Notes under the pieces: generated by a model
The model's input: the letters and a program-made list of their open reading frames with translations, nothing else
What the model was told of the DNA's origin: nothing
The model's database searches: none
Part shown: positions 50,323 to 58,035 of the stretch, piece by piece
Layout of the letters: the number at the start of each line of letters is the position of its first letter
How positions within the stretch are numbered: position 1 is the first letter of the stretch
Program-made: the position numbers and the translations under genes
From: Archaeoglobales archaeon
GTDB lineage: Archaea; Halobacteriota; Archaeoglobi; Archaeoglobales; Archaeoglobaceae
Assembly: GCA_030055595.1 (NCBI GenBank)
Contig: JASFYH010000010.1
Span: forward strand, 1 to 60,866
Reading direction: 5' to 3'
Length of the DNA stretch: 60,866 nucleotides

Positions 50323-51306
50323 ATGAGGGCGAGATGGCTCATAATGAGTTTGGTGTTGCTCGCCATGTTGATCTCGGCGGTGGGATTGGCGGTAGCGACG
50401 CCTCCAAATAAGGGAATGGAGAGTAAAACAGCGACTGACAAAGCTCCAGATTGGAGAGAGAGAATATTCAATGAGAACAAGGAAAGAATGATGAACTGGG
50501 TTCAGAACTGCGAGAAATGGATGGAGAGAATGCGAGAAAAAGTGAACACCTCAAATCTCGGTGAAGAATCGAAGCTCAGAATTCAAGATCGAATAAGAAA
50601 TTTAGATCAGAAAATGGAACAGATCAGAATTCAGATCTCGAATGCAAAGGATTACGAACAGCTCAGGGGTGCGATGAAGGAAACCGGGAAGCTATGGATC
50701 AACATGTCCAAGGAAATGAGACTTATTGCTTATGAGCATGCGATATCACAGATGGAAAGTGTGATCGCAAAGCTTGAAGAGCTTGCGGATCGATTTGAAA
50801 GCTATGGACTCGATACGACTCAGTTAAGAAATGCCATAAATGATGCAAATTCAACGCTTGCAATGATCGAGGAAAAGCTTGCCAACGGCGAGGACGTCTT
50901 CAAAGACTTGAAAGAACTGAAGAAGAAGATCGATCTTGCATTTAACGAAGCTAAGAAGCTTGCAAAAGAATACAAGCCAAAGCCAACCAATGGGTTGGTG
51001 AATGCGAACGTTAACGGGACATTTACTCTTAGTGGGAACCTGAATGCACTGATCAAGGGAAGCGGAAATGTTAGCGTAAATCCTGAAAGTGCGGTTAGTC
51101 AGGCAAATGGCACAACCGTTGCAATTGTAGTCAGAGGAAATGCAGAAGTTCAAGGCGAGGGAAGCTTCAAGATCATAGCACACGGCAACGGAACTCTCAT
51201 TATGGATGGAAACGGAAGCTACGCATACAAGAAGTGCGTTAACGACAAATTCACGACTGGGAGCTTTAACGATAGCGTAACGATAGAATTCGGGTGCACG
51301 ACATGA
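50323..51306 (+). CDS. Secreted coiled-coil protein of unknown function
   Basis: 327 residues. Signal peptide or N-terminal membrane anchor about 1-26 (M-R-A-R-W-L-I-M-S-L-V-L-L-A-M-L); long charged helical region about 40-215 with coiled-coil character; C-terminal beta-rich, Asn/Gly-rich section about 225-320 (G-T-F-T-L-S-G-N-L-N, G-N-A-E-V-Q-G-E-G-S). No family recognised. ATG 50323 has GGTGAT seven bases upstream; the longer frame to 50272 lacks this. The stop overlaps the start of a lipoprotein gene. Confidence 0.72.
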   Translation: MRARWLIMSLVLLAMLISAVGLAVATPPNKGMESKTATDKAPDWRERIFNENKERMMNWVQNCEKWMERMREKVNTSNLGEESKLRIQDRIRNLDQKMEQIRIQISNAKDYEQLRGAMKETGKLWINMSKEMRLIAYEHAISQMESVIAKLEELADRFESYGLDTTQLRNAINDANSTLAMIEEKLANGEDVFKDLKELKKKIDLAFNEAKKLAKEYKPKPTNGLVNANVNGTFTLSGNLNALIKGSGNVSVNPESAVSQANGTTVAIVVRGNAEVQGEGSFKIIAHGNGTLIMDGNGSYAYKKCVNDKFTTGSFNDSVTIEFGCTT

Positions 51307-51572
51307 AATTGCTCCCAATTTTTTTGCTCTTTTGCTTTCTTTTAATTGGCTGTTCCGCTCCTGAGCAGAGCACTGAGACACCCAAAACAACCCCACTTCA
51401 GACTCCAATCCCCGAAACCCAGACTCAAACTCCTGCTATCCCAAGCCAGACCACACCAATTTCTGGTAGCACGGAAGATCTCGGGATCAATGACATTGAA
51501 GAAGACCTGAAAGAGATGGAAGAAATCCTCTCAGAGCTTGAAAGCCTTGAAAACATGAGTTTTGAGATCTAA
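51303..51572 (+). CDS. Small lipoprotein
   Basis: 89 residues. A lipoprotein-type signal ends in L-L-I-G-C, so Cys17 or nearby is the likely lipid site. A Thr/Pro/Gln-rich linker (about 20-60) leads to an acidic helix (D-L-K-E-M-E-E-I-L-S-E-L-E). The ATG overlaps the previous stop (ATGA), so it is translationally coupled to the secreted coiled-coil protein and may bind it at the cell surface. Function unknown. Confidence 0.72.
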   Translation: MKLLPIFLLFCFLLIGCSAPEQSTETPKTTPLQTPIPETQTQTPAIPSQTTPISGSTEDLGINDIEEDLKEMEEILSELESLENMSFEI

Positions 51573-51621
51573 TTTTTTGTTTTTTAGAAACAAATTTAAA
51601 AATCGGTGATCGATTTGCATT

Positions 51622-52092
51622 ATGGACTTCATTGAGATCTGTTCAAAATGCGGGGGGAAATGCTGTTTCGAAGCAAAACCGCCGATCTCGAATAAAAGGC
51701 TTAAAATTCTGCTTGAAAATGGAATAAGCTCTGATTTTGTAGAATTTGGTAAATACAAACATTTGAAGCTGAAAAATGACGGTTATTGTGTTTTCTTCGA
51801 TAACGGGAAGTGCAAAATTCACGGAATTAAGCCTGAAACATGCGTCGCTGGGCCGATAACCTTCGACATTAGGGAGGGAAAGCTTGAACTCTACATAAAG
51901 AAGGAAAGCATTTGCCCACTCGTAAAATTCCTGAAAGAGAATGAGGACGTTTTAAGGGAGCACATGAACATAGCCCTTGAGAAAATACTCGATTTGATAA
52001 GGGAACTTGAAAAGGGAGAGCTTGAAGAGATCCTGAAAATTGAAGAGCCGGAGACAGAAAAAATATTTGAGGTTAATTTGAAAGAGCTTTGA
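51622..52092 (+). CDS. YkgJ-type cysteine cluster protein
   Basis: 156 residues. I-C-S-K-C-G-G-K-C-C at the N-terminus, then C-V-F-F...C-K-I-H and K-P-E-T-C, is the YkgJ/Fe-S or zinc cluster pattern. The C-terminal 55 residues are acidic and helical. Function unknown in the family. It has its own AT-rich promoter and overlaps the convergent ATP-grasp gene by 20 bp. Confidence 0.8.
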   Translation: MDFIEICSKCGGKCCFEAKPPISNKRLKILLENGISSDFVEFGKYKHLKLKNDGYCVFFDNGKCKIHGIKPETCVAGPITFDIREGKLELYIKKESICPLVKFLKENEDVLREHMNIALEKILDLIRELEKGELEEILKIEEPETEKIFEVNLKEL

Positions 52093-52930
52093 TGATCTTT
52101 TCGTAAAGCTCAGGATTCTTGGTATCTTCACAACCGTGCATGATCGTTGGATTGTCGTTCACTTCGATCACGTAGTATTTGCCATTGAACTCCTTAATGT
52201 CTATGCCATAAAGACCGTCGCCAATGCATTTGGCGGAGTCTTCAGCGAGCTTCCTTAGTTTTCTTGGGATATTATCGAGCTTTATCGCAATCACGTCTCC
52301 CCAGACTTTCTTGTTCCCAACGTAATCCCTGATTCTCCAGCCACCCTTTGGAATGAGGTATTTGCAAGAGTAAATCGCCTCGCCCTCAAGAACTCCAATA
52401 CGCCAGTCAAAGGGAGTTGGCATGAACTCCTGAAGCAGAACCGCTTTGCTTCTGCGCATGAAACGTCTTACAATGGTAGATAATTCTGAAAAGTTGTTTG
52501 CCTTCTCGACGTATAGCGAAAACCTCGAATTCGGGCTCTTCACAACAAGCGGATATCCGAGTTCTTCCGCAGTGTATTCGAGCTCGTCGAGACTGTAAAC
52601 TATTCTCGTTTCTGGCATCGGGATATTTGCCTTTTTGAGCTTGTAATAAACTGCAATTTTGTTAGAGCAGATTCTGATGCTTCCCGAGTCGTCTATCACT
52701 CTTTTTTCCATCTCTTCTGCAAGTCTTGAGACTGTGTAAGCTGTAAAGAGCGGATCAGTTGTAGCTCTGATGAAGACTGAGTCAAATCTGTTCATATCTT
52801 CAAGTATTTCCTTTCCTCTCAGTTCAAAGCTATGACCCATTTTTTTTGCGGTCTCGGAAAAAATCTGGAGTGCTTGGACTTCTTGCTTTTGCGTAAAGTT
52901 ATAACTTTCTACAAAGCATGCAATTTTCAT
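52073..52930 (-). CDS. RimK-like ATP-grasp ligase
   Basis: 285 residues. ATP-grasp core with G-Y-P-L-V-V-K-S-P, L-L-Q-E-F-M-P-T, D-W-R-I-G-V-L and I-E-V-N-D-N-P-T (metal ligands). RimK-type enzymes add amino acids, often glutamate, to proteins or small molecules. The RLAN-domain gene just upstream overlaps it by 32 bp in another frame; in bacteria the two are usually one polypeptide, so they probably form a complex. Substrate unknown. Confidence 0.85.
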   Translation of the reverse strand: MKIACFVESYNFTQKQEVQALQIFSETAKKMGHSFELRGKEILEDMNRFDSVFIRATTDPLFTAYTVSRLAEEMEKRVIDDSGSIRICSNKIAVYYKLKKANIPMPETRIVYSLDELEYTAEELGYPLVVKSPNSRFSLYVEKANNFSELSTIVRRFMRRSKAVLLQEFMPTPFDWRIGVLEGEAIYSCKYLIPKGGWRIRDYVGNKKVWGDVIAIKLDNIPRKLRKLAEDSAKCIGDGLYGIDIKEFNGKYYVIEVNDNPTIMHGCEDTKNPELYEKIIKALSN

Positions 52931-53537
52931 TTAACACCTCATTCAGGAAATCAAAGTCGATCTCATTTTTCATCATTGGCATGAAGTAAAACGGTCTAAT
53001 CCGATTTCCAATTCTCTCAGCCAAAATTTTTCCTAAGGGGACTCCAAACAGATCGTAGATCTTTTTGAAAACACCATTACCCAATTTCCTCGTTCTGCCC
53101 ATGTAGAACTCGAACTCTTCCACTTCACCCTCAACACGAACCTGCACGACAGGATAATGGTAATCCATGCTCAAACTCTTAAAGTATCTGTTATACTGGC
53201 TTTCAGTAGTGATCAGCTTTGCGGAGTTCCTTGAGAACGGGTTTAAGGGCACAAGGACGCAGTTCTGGGGATTTGGACTTCTCAACACACAAAGTTCTGG
53301 ACTATCTATTCCCGCTTTTTTGAGCCTTTCAACAAAAACGGGCGCTCTGTAAACGTCTAAAGCGTTTTTGACGCTTGGATAAACAACACAACCGTTCTCT
53401 TCGGCATGCAGAGAGACATAATACCCCTTTGAAAGATATCGGTAATCTCCAAGCAGATTTAAAACTGTATCTCTGACACTCTTTCTAAGAAAATCGTCTG
53501 GCGGTTCTTGATCTTCACCTTCCCCAACTACTATCAT
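52899..53537 (-). CDS. RLAN-domain protein (RimK-like ATP-grasp N-terminal domain)
   Basis: 212 residues resembling the RLAN domain that precedes RimK-type ATP-grasp in many bacterial proteins: R-Y-L-S-K-G-Y-Y-V-S-L-H-A-E-E-N-G near 45, R-R/R-K-L-G-N-G-V-F-K-K-I-Y-D-L-F-G-V-P-L, and a terminal R-P-F-Y-F. Start at ATG 53537, about 25 nt after AGCTTATATCC; seven more codons to 53558 are less likely. First gene of a two-gene operon. Confidence 0.72.
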   Translation of the reverse strand: MIVVGEGEDQEPPDDFLRKSVRDTVLNLLGDYRYLSKGYYVSLHAEENGCVVYPSVKNALDVYRAPVFVERLKKAGIDSPELCVLRSPNPQNCVLVPLNPFSRNSAKLITTESQYNRYFKSLSMDYHYPVVQVRVEGEVEEFEFYMGRTRKLGNGVFKKIYDLFGVPLGKILAERIGNRIRPFYFMPMMKNEIDFDFLNEVLNENCMLCRKL

Positions 53538-53639
53538 CTGAGAAGAAGTAAATGCCAAAGGATATAAGCTTTTCTGCCCGTTTAGAGATAACTTTGACTT
53601 AAAATATAGAAAAATAATATCAATATAAGAAATTATCTT

Positions 53640-54011
53640 TTAATGCTTTTTGACCTTCTCAAGAATGCCCACGAGTCTATCGAGAGACTCTGAAAGGGCC
53701 TTTACTTCTTCTGCAGATTTTGCACTCAAGATCAGATCACAAACTTTGCTAATCGCTGATTCCAGCTTGTTGTCAAGCGAGCTAACCTTTTCAGAGATTT
53801 TAAGTTCTTCTTTTACTTCTTTCTCAACTATTTTTTCCTCTTTCTTCTCAATTTTAACCTCTCTTTCGCAATTTGGACAAAAAACCTTATTTTCTGCTTC
53901 AAAAAGCGGAAACTTACATTCAGGGCAATAGTAAGATAACATCTTCGCTCCTTTGCGTAAGAGTTGTGCTGCGTCAATTATACTCTCTTCCGAAATTTTT
54001 TTATTACTCAC
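53640..54011 (-). CDS. Autoantigen p27-like (Sjogrens_AgI) zinc-finger protein
   Basis: 123 residues. Q-L-L-R-K-G-A-K-M-L precedes a zinc ribbon (Y-Y-C-P-E-C...F-C-P-N-C-E), matching the archaeal homologs of human Sjogren syndrome/scleroderma autoantigen 1. An acidic/basic middle and a C-terminal helix follow. Function unknown. GTG 54011 is chosen because homology begins just after it and a TATA-like element is centred about 25 nt upstream. Confidence 0.75.
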   Translation of the reverse strand: MSNKKISEESIIDAAQLLRKGAKMLSYYCPECKFPLFEAENKVFCPNCEREVKIEKKEEKIVEKEVKEELKISEKVSSLDNKLESAISKVCDLILSAKSAEEVKALSESLDRLVGILEKVKKH

Positions 54012-54030
54012 ACACTTTAGTGATGCGGAG

Positions 54031-54040
54031 AATATTAAAA
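54031..54040. promoter_or_regulatory. Central TATA-like element between the autoantigen-like and UPF0147 genes
   Basis: AATATTAAAA lies near the middle of the 53-bp divergent region: about 25 nt from GTG 54011 on the minus strand and about 29 nt from ATG 54065 on the plus strand. One element may serve both. Confidence 0.4.
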
Positions 54041-54064
54041 AGTTGCCATTCTGGGGTGGTGGAG

Positions 54065-54319
54065 ATGGCGAAAAAGGTGCCCGAAAGTGTTTTAGACACA
54101 CTGGACAGGCTTATACAGGACGATACTGTCCCGAGAAGTGTCAGGAGAGTTGCAAGTGAAATTAAGGAAAAACTACTCTCAAGCAAGAAAGTCTCGGTTG
54201 AGGCTGCCTCTGCAATAACGGTCTTGGAAGACATATCCGCGGATCCAAACCTCCCAATGCATGTCCGAACAATGATCTGGAACCTTGCGAGCCAGTTAGA
54301 GAGGATTTCTGTTGAGTGA
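54065..54319 (+). CDS. UPF0147 family protein
   Basis: 84 residues, all-helical. D-D-T-V-P-R-S-V-R-R-V-A and L-E-D-I-S-A-D-P-N-L-P-M-H-V-R-T are the UPF0147 hallmarks. Function unknown. ATG 54065 is preceded by GGTGGTGG; frames extending upstream to 53873 cross the divergent gene and are not real. First gene of an operon ending with NAD kinase. Confidence 0.85.
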   Translation: MAKKVPESVLDTLDRLIQDDTVPRSVRRVASEIKEKLLSSKKVSVEAASAITVLEDISADPNLPMHVRTMIWNLASQLERISVE

Positions 54320-54875
54320 GCTTAGAAAAGAGCTCCTCAGAAAATCAATTCATTTTTCCGGGCTTATATACATACCCGCATATCTTTTTCTTGGCAAAGA
54401 GCTTTTAATCTTGTCCTTGATTTTCGTAATAGCGCTTCTTTTACCGATTGAATTCCTCAGGCTTAAGAGGGGCTACTTTCGCTTTTTAGCCCGTGAGTAT
54501 GAAGAAAAGAAGCTCGGTGCTTACATGTATTTTCTTATTGCAATTTTGACTGTTACAGCTCTCTTTCCGAAAGATTCCTGTTTTGTGGCTCTTATAACCG
54601 CAATAGTGGGAGATGGGACTGCGGGGATAACAAGAAAAATTTCTGGAAAAGATAATTTTGCAAGCTTTTCAATGTTTCTGTCTTCAACAATCGCTTTAGC
54701 TCTTCTGGAATTGCTTCAAATTTCTGCATTAATTGCGGTTCTTTGCGGGACTGTGGTTGAGAGAATTCGAAAAATTAACGGAATTTACCTTCAGGACAAT
54801 TTTTCCGTCCCGCTTTTGACTGCCATCGCTGATCATTCAGTAAAGTATATCTTGTCCTCGCAGTTGAAATTTTAG
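54312..54875 (+). CDS. Dolichol/phytol kinase-like CTP-dependent membrane enzyme
   Basis: 187 residues with about six membrane helices. R-K-S-I-H-F-S-G-L near the N-terminus and V-G-D-G-T-A-G near residue 100 match the CTP-transferase/dolichol kinase (COG0170) family, which phosphorylates polyprenol-type alcohols. It could supply isoprenoid phosphates for lipids or glycosylation. The TTG start overlaps the UPF0147 gene by 8 bp, so it is coupled. Confidence 0.8.
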   Translation: MSELRKELLRKSIHFSGLIYIPAYLFLGKELLILSLIFVIALLLPIEFLRLKRGYFRFLAREYEEKKLGAYMYFLIAILTVTALFPKDSCFVALITAIVGDGTAGITRKISGKDNFASFSMFLSSTIALALLELLQISALIAVLCGTVVERIRKINGIYLQDNFSVPLLTAIADHSVKYILSSQLKF

Positions 54876-54876
54876 C

Positions 54877-55626
54877 ATGGACGAAAAGCTCGCACTTAGT
54901 CTTTCAAGAGAGGTTGCAAAGAATGTTCTTAAGGCTATTAACAGCATTCCCGCAGGAAGAAGAGGAGAATTTTATGAGATTGGTAAAAGCGGGGTAACAA
55001 AGCTTGTTGATAAGGTTGCCGAAAATGCAGCTTTGGAAGTTCTAAAAAAAGAAAAGCTTAGAATTTTAAGCGAAGAATGCGGATATGTTGGCGAAGGGGA
55101 CGTTTTCGTAGCTCTTGATCCTCTTGACGGAACTTTTAATGCAGTTCGCGGGATTCCAATTTATTCGGTAAGTTTATGCTTCTCTGATTCGGAAAAATTT
55201 GGTGATGCTTTCTTTGGCTATGTTTTCAATCTATGCAATTGTGATGAATATTATGCTGACTCGAAGGCTTATAAAAACGAAAAGGAGATAAAGGTAGGAG
55301 AGAAGGAGAAATTAGAAGAGCTGAATGCAATCGTCTATTACCCAGATCGCATGTTGCCATTTAAGAGAATAAGAGCCCTTGGCAGTGCAGCACTCGAAAC
55401 CTGCTTTGTTGCTGAGGGGCTTTTCGACTGCTTCATAGATCTGAGGGGAATGTTGAGGATCTTTGACATCGCTGGTGGGGTATATATTCTTGAAAAGGCT
55501 GGAGGAATTGCTGTAGATGAGAAGGGCAATTCATTGGAGAAAAAGAAGTTTGAAATCGCGGAGAGAGTAAATGTTATTGCCACGAACAAAAAGCTGTATA
55601 GGCAATTGCTGGAGCTGGTTGTATGA
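54877..55626 (+). CDS. Inositol monophosphatase / fructose-1,6-bisphosphatase family enzyme
   Basis: 249 residues. Metal site L-D-P-L-D-G-T-F-N at about 85-93, the earlier S-E-E, and the later I-F-D-I-A-G-G show the IMPase superfamily. The archaeal form is usually bifunctional for inositol-1-phosphate and fructose-1,6-bisphosphate. The start is one base after the previous stop and the gene overlaps NAD kinase by 4 bp. In A. fulgidus IMPase contributes to di-inositol phosphate, a heat-stress solute. Confidence 0.9.
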   Translation: MDEKLALSLSREVAKNVLKAINSIPAGRRGEFYEIGKSGVTKLVDKVAENAALEVLKKEKLRILSEECGYVGEGDVFVALDPLDGTFNAVRGIPIYSVSLCFSDSEKFGDAFFGYVFNLCNCDEYYADSKAYKNEKEIKVGEKEKLEELNAIVYYPDRMLPFKRIRALGSAALETCFVAEGLFDCFIDLRGMLRIFDIAGGVYILEKAGGIAVDEKGNSLEKKKFEIAERVNVIATNKKLYRQLLELVV

Positions 55627-56375
55627 AGTCCGCAATAGTTTACAAGTCACCCGAAATCCTTGAAAAGGTTGAAAAGGTCATTTTGGAGCTTGGTCACGAA
55701 GTTAAAAGCTTTTCAAAGCCCTCAAAATCGCTTGAGAACTTTGACTTCATAGTCAGCATAGGTGGTGATGGCACAATTCTCTCAATTCTTCAAGAAGTCA
55801 GGAAATGCCCTCCAATCTTTGGCATAAATTCTGGGAGAATTGGGTTCTTGACACACTCAAATTCGGCGGACTTTGAAGAAAAGCTTAGAAATGCACTTGT
55901 AAAATTCGAGACTGAGAAGTTTGACAGAATAAAATGCTCCTGCGATAATGGGGAATGCTTAGCTTTAAATGAAATTGCCTTTCTTGGCAAAGAAAGGGCA
56001 AAGCTTACAGAATTCTCGATTAAGATTGATTCCGTTGAGGTTGACAGGCTCAGATGTGATGGAATAATAGTGGCAACGCAAATAGGCTCAACCGCTTACT
56101 CATTCTCCGCTGGCGGTCCTGTTGTGGAACCTTATCACAGCTCAATGCTCATAGTGCCCATTGCTCCCTTCAGATTTGGCTGGAAGCCAGTGGTGATTAA
56201 AATTGATAGGGTTGTTGAGCTTGAAGCCAAAGCGGGTGGAATTGCGGTTGTTGATGGAAAAAGAACTTTTGAGACGAGCAGAATTGTTGTGACGAAATCA
56301 GAATTTCCTGCGGTTTTCTTTAAACGTGGAGACAGAATTAAGCATCTTTTCTATATTATGAAGAAAATAGAATAA
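55623..56375 (+). CDS. nadK: NAD kinase
   Basis: 250 residues. G-G-D-G-T at 47-51 holds the catalytic Asp, followed by N-S-G-R-I-G-F-L, A-L-N-E-I and D-G-I-I-V-A-T-Q-I-G-S-T-A-Y-S-F-S-A-G-G-P. It phosphorylates NAD to NADP. The ATG overlaps the IMPase stop (ATGA). Some archaea fuse NAD kinase to IMPase-type phosphatase, which agrees with the adjacency here. Confidence 0.93.
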   Translation: MKSAIVYKSPEILEKVEKVILELGHEVKSFSKPSKSLENFDFIVSIGGDGTILSILQEVRKCPPIFGINSGRIGFLTHSNSADFEEKLRNALVKFETEKFDRIKCSCDNGECLALNEIAFLGKERAKLTEFSIKIDSVEVDRLRCDGIIVATQIGSTAYSFSAGGPVVEPYHSSMLIVPIAPFRFGWKPVVIKIDRVVELEAKAGGIAVVDGKRTFETSRIVVTKSEFPAVFFKRGDRIKHLFYIMKKIE

Positions 56376-56377
56376 GA

Positions 56378-56385
56378 TTTAATAT
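56378..56385 (+). promoter_or_regulatory. TATA-like element of the H/ACA RNA gene
   Basis: TTTAATAT just after the nadK stop is centred about 24 nt before 56404-56406, where the GC-rich structured RNA begins. This spacing fits an independent promoter with initiation at the RNA 5' end. Confidence 0.5.
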
Positions 56386-56403
56386 CTCTTGCAGACTATT
56401 TTT

Positions 56404-56620
56404 AGCCCCCGAACGGGGAAGAGGCGGAGGAAGCGGAGCTTGCGATGAAGCCTTTCTGCGAGCTCGGGGGAACATGCCATGTTGATAGGTCCCCTGAAGA
56501 GCGAGCAAAAATGCTTGCAATGATTCTGGGGCAACCCGAACATGGGACAGCCCTCGGGGGGTCAAACGTCATGAGCGAGCGTTTGCTTGCGGTGAATGAC
56601 GGTGTTACTCCCGAGGCACA
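56404..56620 (+). ncRNA. Triple-hairpin H/ACA guide RNA for rRNA pseudouridylation
   Basis: A GC-rich island in AT-rich DNA that folds into three consecutive hairpins, each followed by ACA. Hairpin 1: CCCCCGA 56406-56412 with TCGGGGG 56464-56470, ACA 56472-56474. Hairpin 2: CCATGTT 56477-56483 with AACATGG 56539-56545, ACA 56547-56549. Hairpin 3: CCTCGGG 56552-56558 with CCCGAGG 56610-56616, ACA 56618-56620. Each has an internal unpaired pocket of 7-8 nt per side and an upper stem with a kink-turn-like GA element and an apical GC(G/A)AGC/GCTTGC-type stem, expected to bind L7Ae. This is the architecture of A. fulgidus three-hairpin H/ACA sRNAs such as Afu-46. The 3' end overlaps the queC stop on the other strand. 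Confidence 0.85.
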
Positions 56621-57330
56621 TTTTCTTTAAAGCTTCTGTAAATCTCAACAGCCTTCTTCCATTCCTCTTCGCTTAGCAAGGGGTCTCTGGCTCCATTTAG
56701 CAAAAAGGCTTCAGTTCTCTCAACGCAGGTTCCACAGCTCAAGCATGGTCGGGCTTCGCCACGATAACAGCTCCAGGTGAGCTCATACGGCACTCCAAGC
56801 TTTAAACCCAGTGCTACGATTTCAGCTTTACTCATGTCAATAAAAGGTGCTCTGAGCTCAACTTCGTTCCATAGATTGCCCAGATAGATTGCGGTGTCCA
56901 TCGCCTTTACAAATTCTTTTCTGCAGTCAGGATAAACGCTGTAATCGCTCTTGTGTGCAGCATAGTGAACTTCTTTTGCTCCAATTTTAACAGCGTAGCC
57001 AACCGCTATGGAAAGCAGAATCATATTTCTGTTTGGCACAATTGTTGCTCTCTGCCTTTCTTCAGTGTAAAAACCTTCAGGAACTCTGCTATCGCCAGTT
57101 ATGGCTCCTTTGGATATTAATTCGTGTATCGAAGTTATGTCAACTATTCGATGCTCAAAATTCTTCACCAATCTTGCCCTCTCAGTAAGCTTTTTAGCGA
57201 ATTCAACTTCTTTTGAATGCCTCTGACCGTAGATAAATGTAAGGGCGGAAAGCTCATAGCCTTTGCTGAGTAGGTAATAAAGAAGCGTTGAGGAATCCAC
57301 GCCACCGCTGAAAATTAGCACCGCCTTCAT
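56605..57330 (-). CDS. queC: 7-cyano-7-deazaguanine synthase
   Basis: 241-residue ATP pyrophosphatase-fold enzyme making preQ0, which in archaea becomes archaeosine in tRNA. S-G-G-V-D-S-S is the P-loop; V-P-N-R-N-M is conserved; the zinc site is C-Y-R-G...C-L-S-C-G-T-C near residues 200-220. Its 3' end, including the stop codon, is antisense to hairpin 3 of the H/ACA RNA. No other preQ0 pathway gene is in the window. Confidence 0.94.
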   Translation of the reverse strand: MKAVLIFSGGVDSSTLLYYLLSKGYELSALTFIYGQRHSKEVEFAKKLTERARLVKNFEHRIVDITSIHELISKGAITGDSRVPEGFYTEERQRATIVPNRNMILLSIAVGYAVKIGAKEVHYAAHKSDYSVYPDCRKEFVKAMDTAIYLGNLWNEVELRAPFIDMSKAEIVALGLKLGVPYELTWSCYRGEARPCLSCGTCVERTEAFLLNGARDPLLSEEEWKKAVEIYRSFKENVPRE

Positions 57331-57348
57331 AAGAACAGACTGGCAACT

Positions 57349-58035
57349 TTAGAATATATCTCTATCTACGATTTCGTAATCCTTAACGATTGCCACTCCG
57401 CTACTTCCTTGCCAGAACTTCTCAAGTCTCTTTAAAACAAGTCTCTTCTTAAACAAAGGAGCATTTAACACAAGAGATTCGTATTCTCCGCCTTCTCCCG
57501 CCAAATTCACACCATATCTTTTGCTCACCTTTTTCAAGTCTCCAATTAGCCTCTCATCAATTCTTCTGCCCAAAAAACTCTCGTCAAGACCCATTGCAGA
57601 TACGCTGACGATTATGGCTTCAAAATTCGTAGCGATTTCATTCAAAATCTTTTCAGGCTCTTCCCCCCAGAGTGGAGCAAAAAGTCTTAGCCCGAGATTT
57701 TTGCATATTTTTTCAACCCGCATGTATTGATATTTCGAGGCGATTGCTCCAACGCAAATCCCGTCGATTTTCAAATCCGATAGTCCCTTTTCAAGCTCAG
57801 AGACTTCTTTTTCTTCCTCTCCTGAAACGAATATTTTTTCCAGCGGTAAATCGAGGCATTTTGCTATCGCTTCAAGCATGTGCAGGTTTACTGTGTGGAA
57901 CATGTAAGACTCTGGATTCTTTGGATATGCTCCTACGAGAACAACGTCTTTAAGGCTCACAACTCCGCTTTTCACAATTCTATGCAAAGCAAGAATCGAA
58001 TCCTTGCCTCCAGAAGTGAGAACTGCGATTTTCAT
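57349..58035 (-). CDS. dph6: Diphthine--ammonia ligase
   Basis: 228 residues. S-G-G-K-D-S at the N-terminus is the ATP pyrophosphatase loop; A-I-A-S-K-Y-Q, P-L-W-G and G-E-G-G-E-Y-E-S-L-V are Dph6 (MJ0570/COG2102) hallmarks. It amidates diphthine on elongation factor 2 as the last step of diphthamide synthesis. The gene overlaps the alanine dehydrogenase gene by 4 bp (ATGA). Confidence 0.9.
   Translation of the reverse strand: MKIAVLTSGGKDSILALHRIVKSGVVSLKDVVLVGAYPKNPESYMFHTVNLHMLEAIAKCLDLPLEKIFVSGEEEKEVSELEKGLSDLKIDGICVGAIASKYQYMRVEKICKNLGLRLFAPLWGEEPEKILNEIATNFEAIIVSVSAMGLDESFLGRRIDERLIGDLKKVSKRYGVNLAGEGGEYESLVLNAPLFKKRLVLKRLEKFWQGSSGVAIVKDYEIVDRDIF

Noticed and set aside
53873-54064. 64-codon extension of UPF0147
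   Set aside because: It would overlap the divergent autoantigen-like gene and cross the shared promoter; family length fits ATG 54065.
56404-56620. RNase P RNA or SRP 7S RNA as identity of the GC-rich island
   Set aside because: The conserved RNase P and SRP cores are not seen, while the three stems each followed by ACA fit H/ACA RNA well.
56356-56630. Short ORFs on both strands over the GC-rich island
   Set aside because: The sequence is explained by the three-hairpin H/ACA RNA; the ORFs are incidental.
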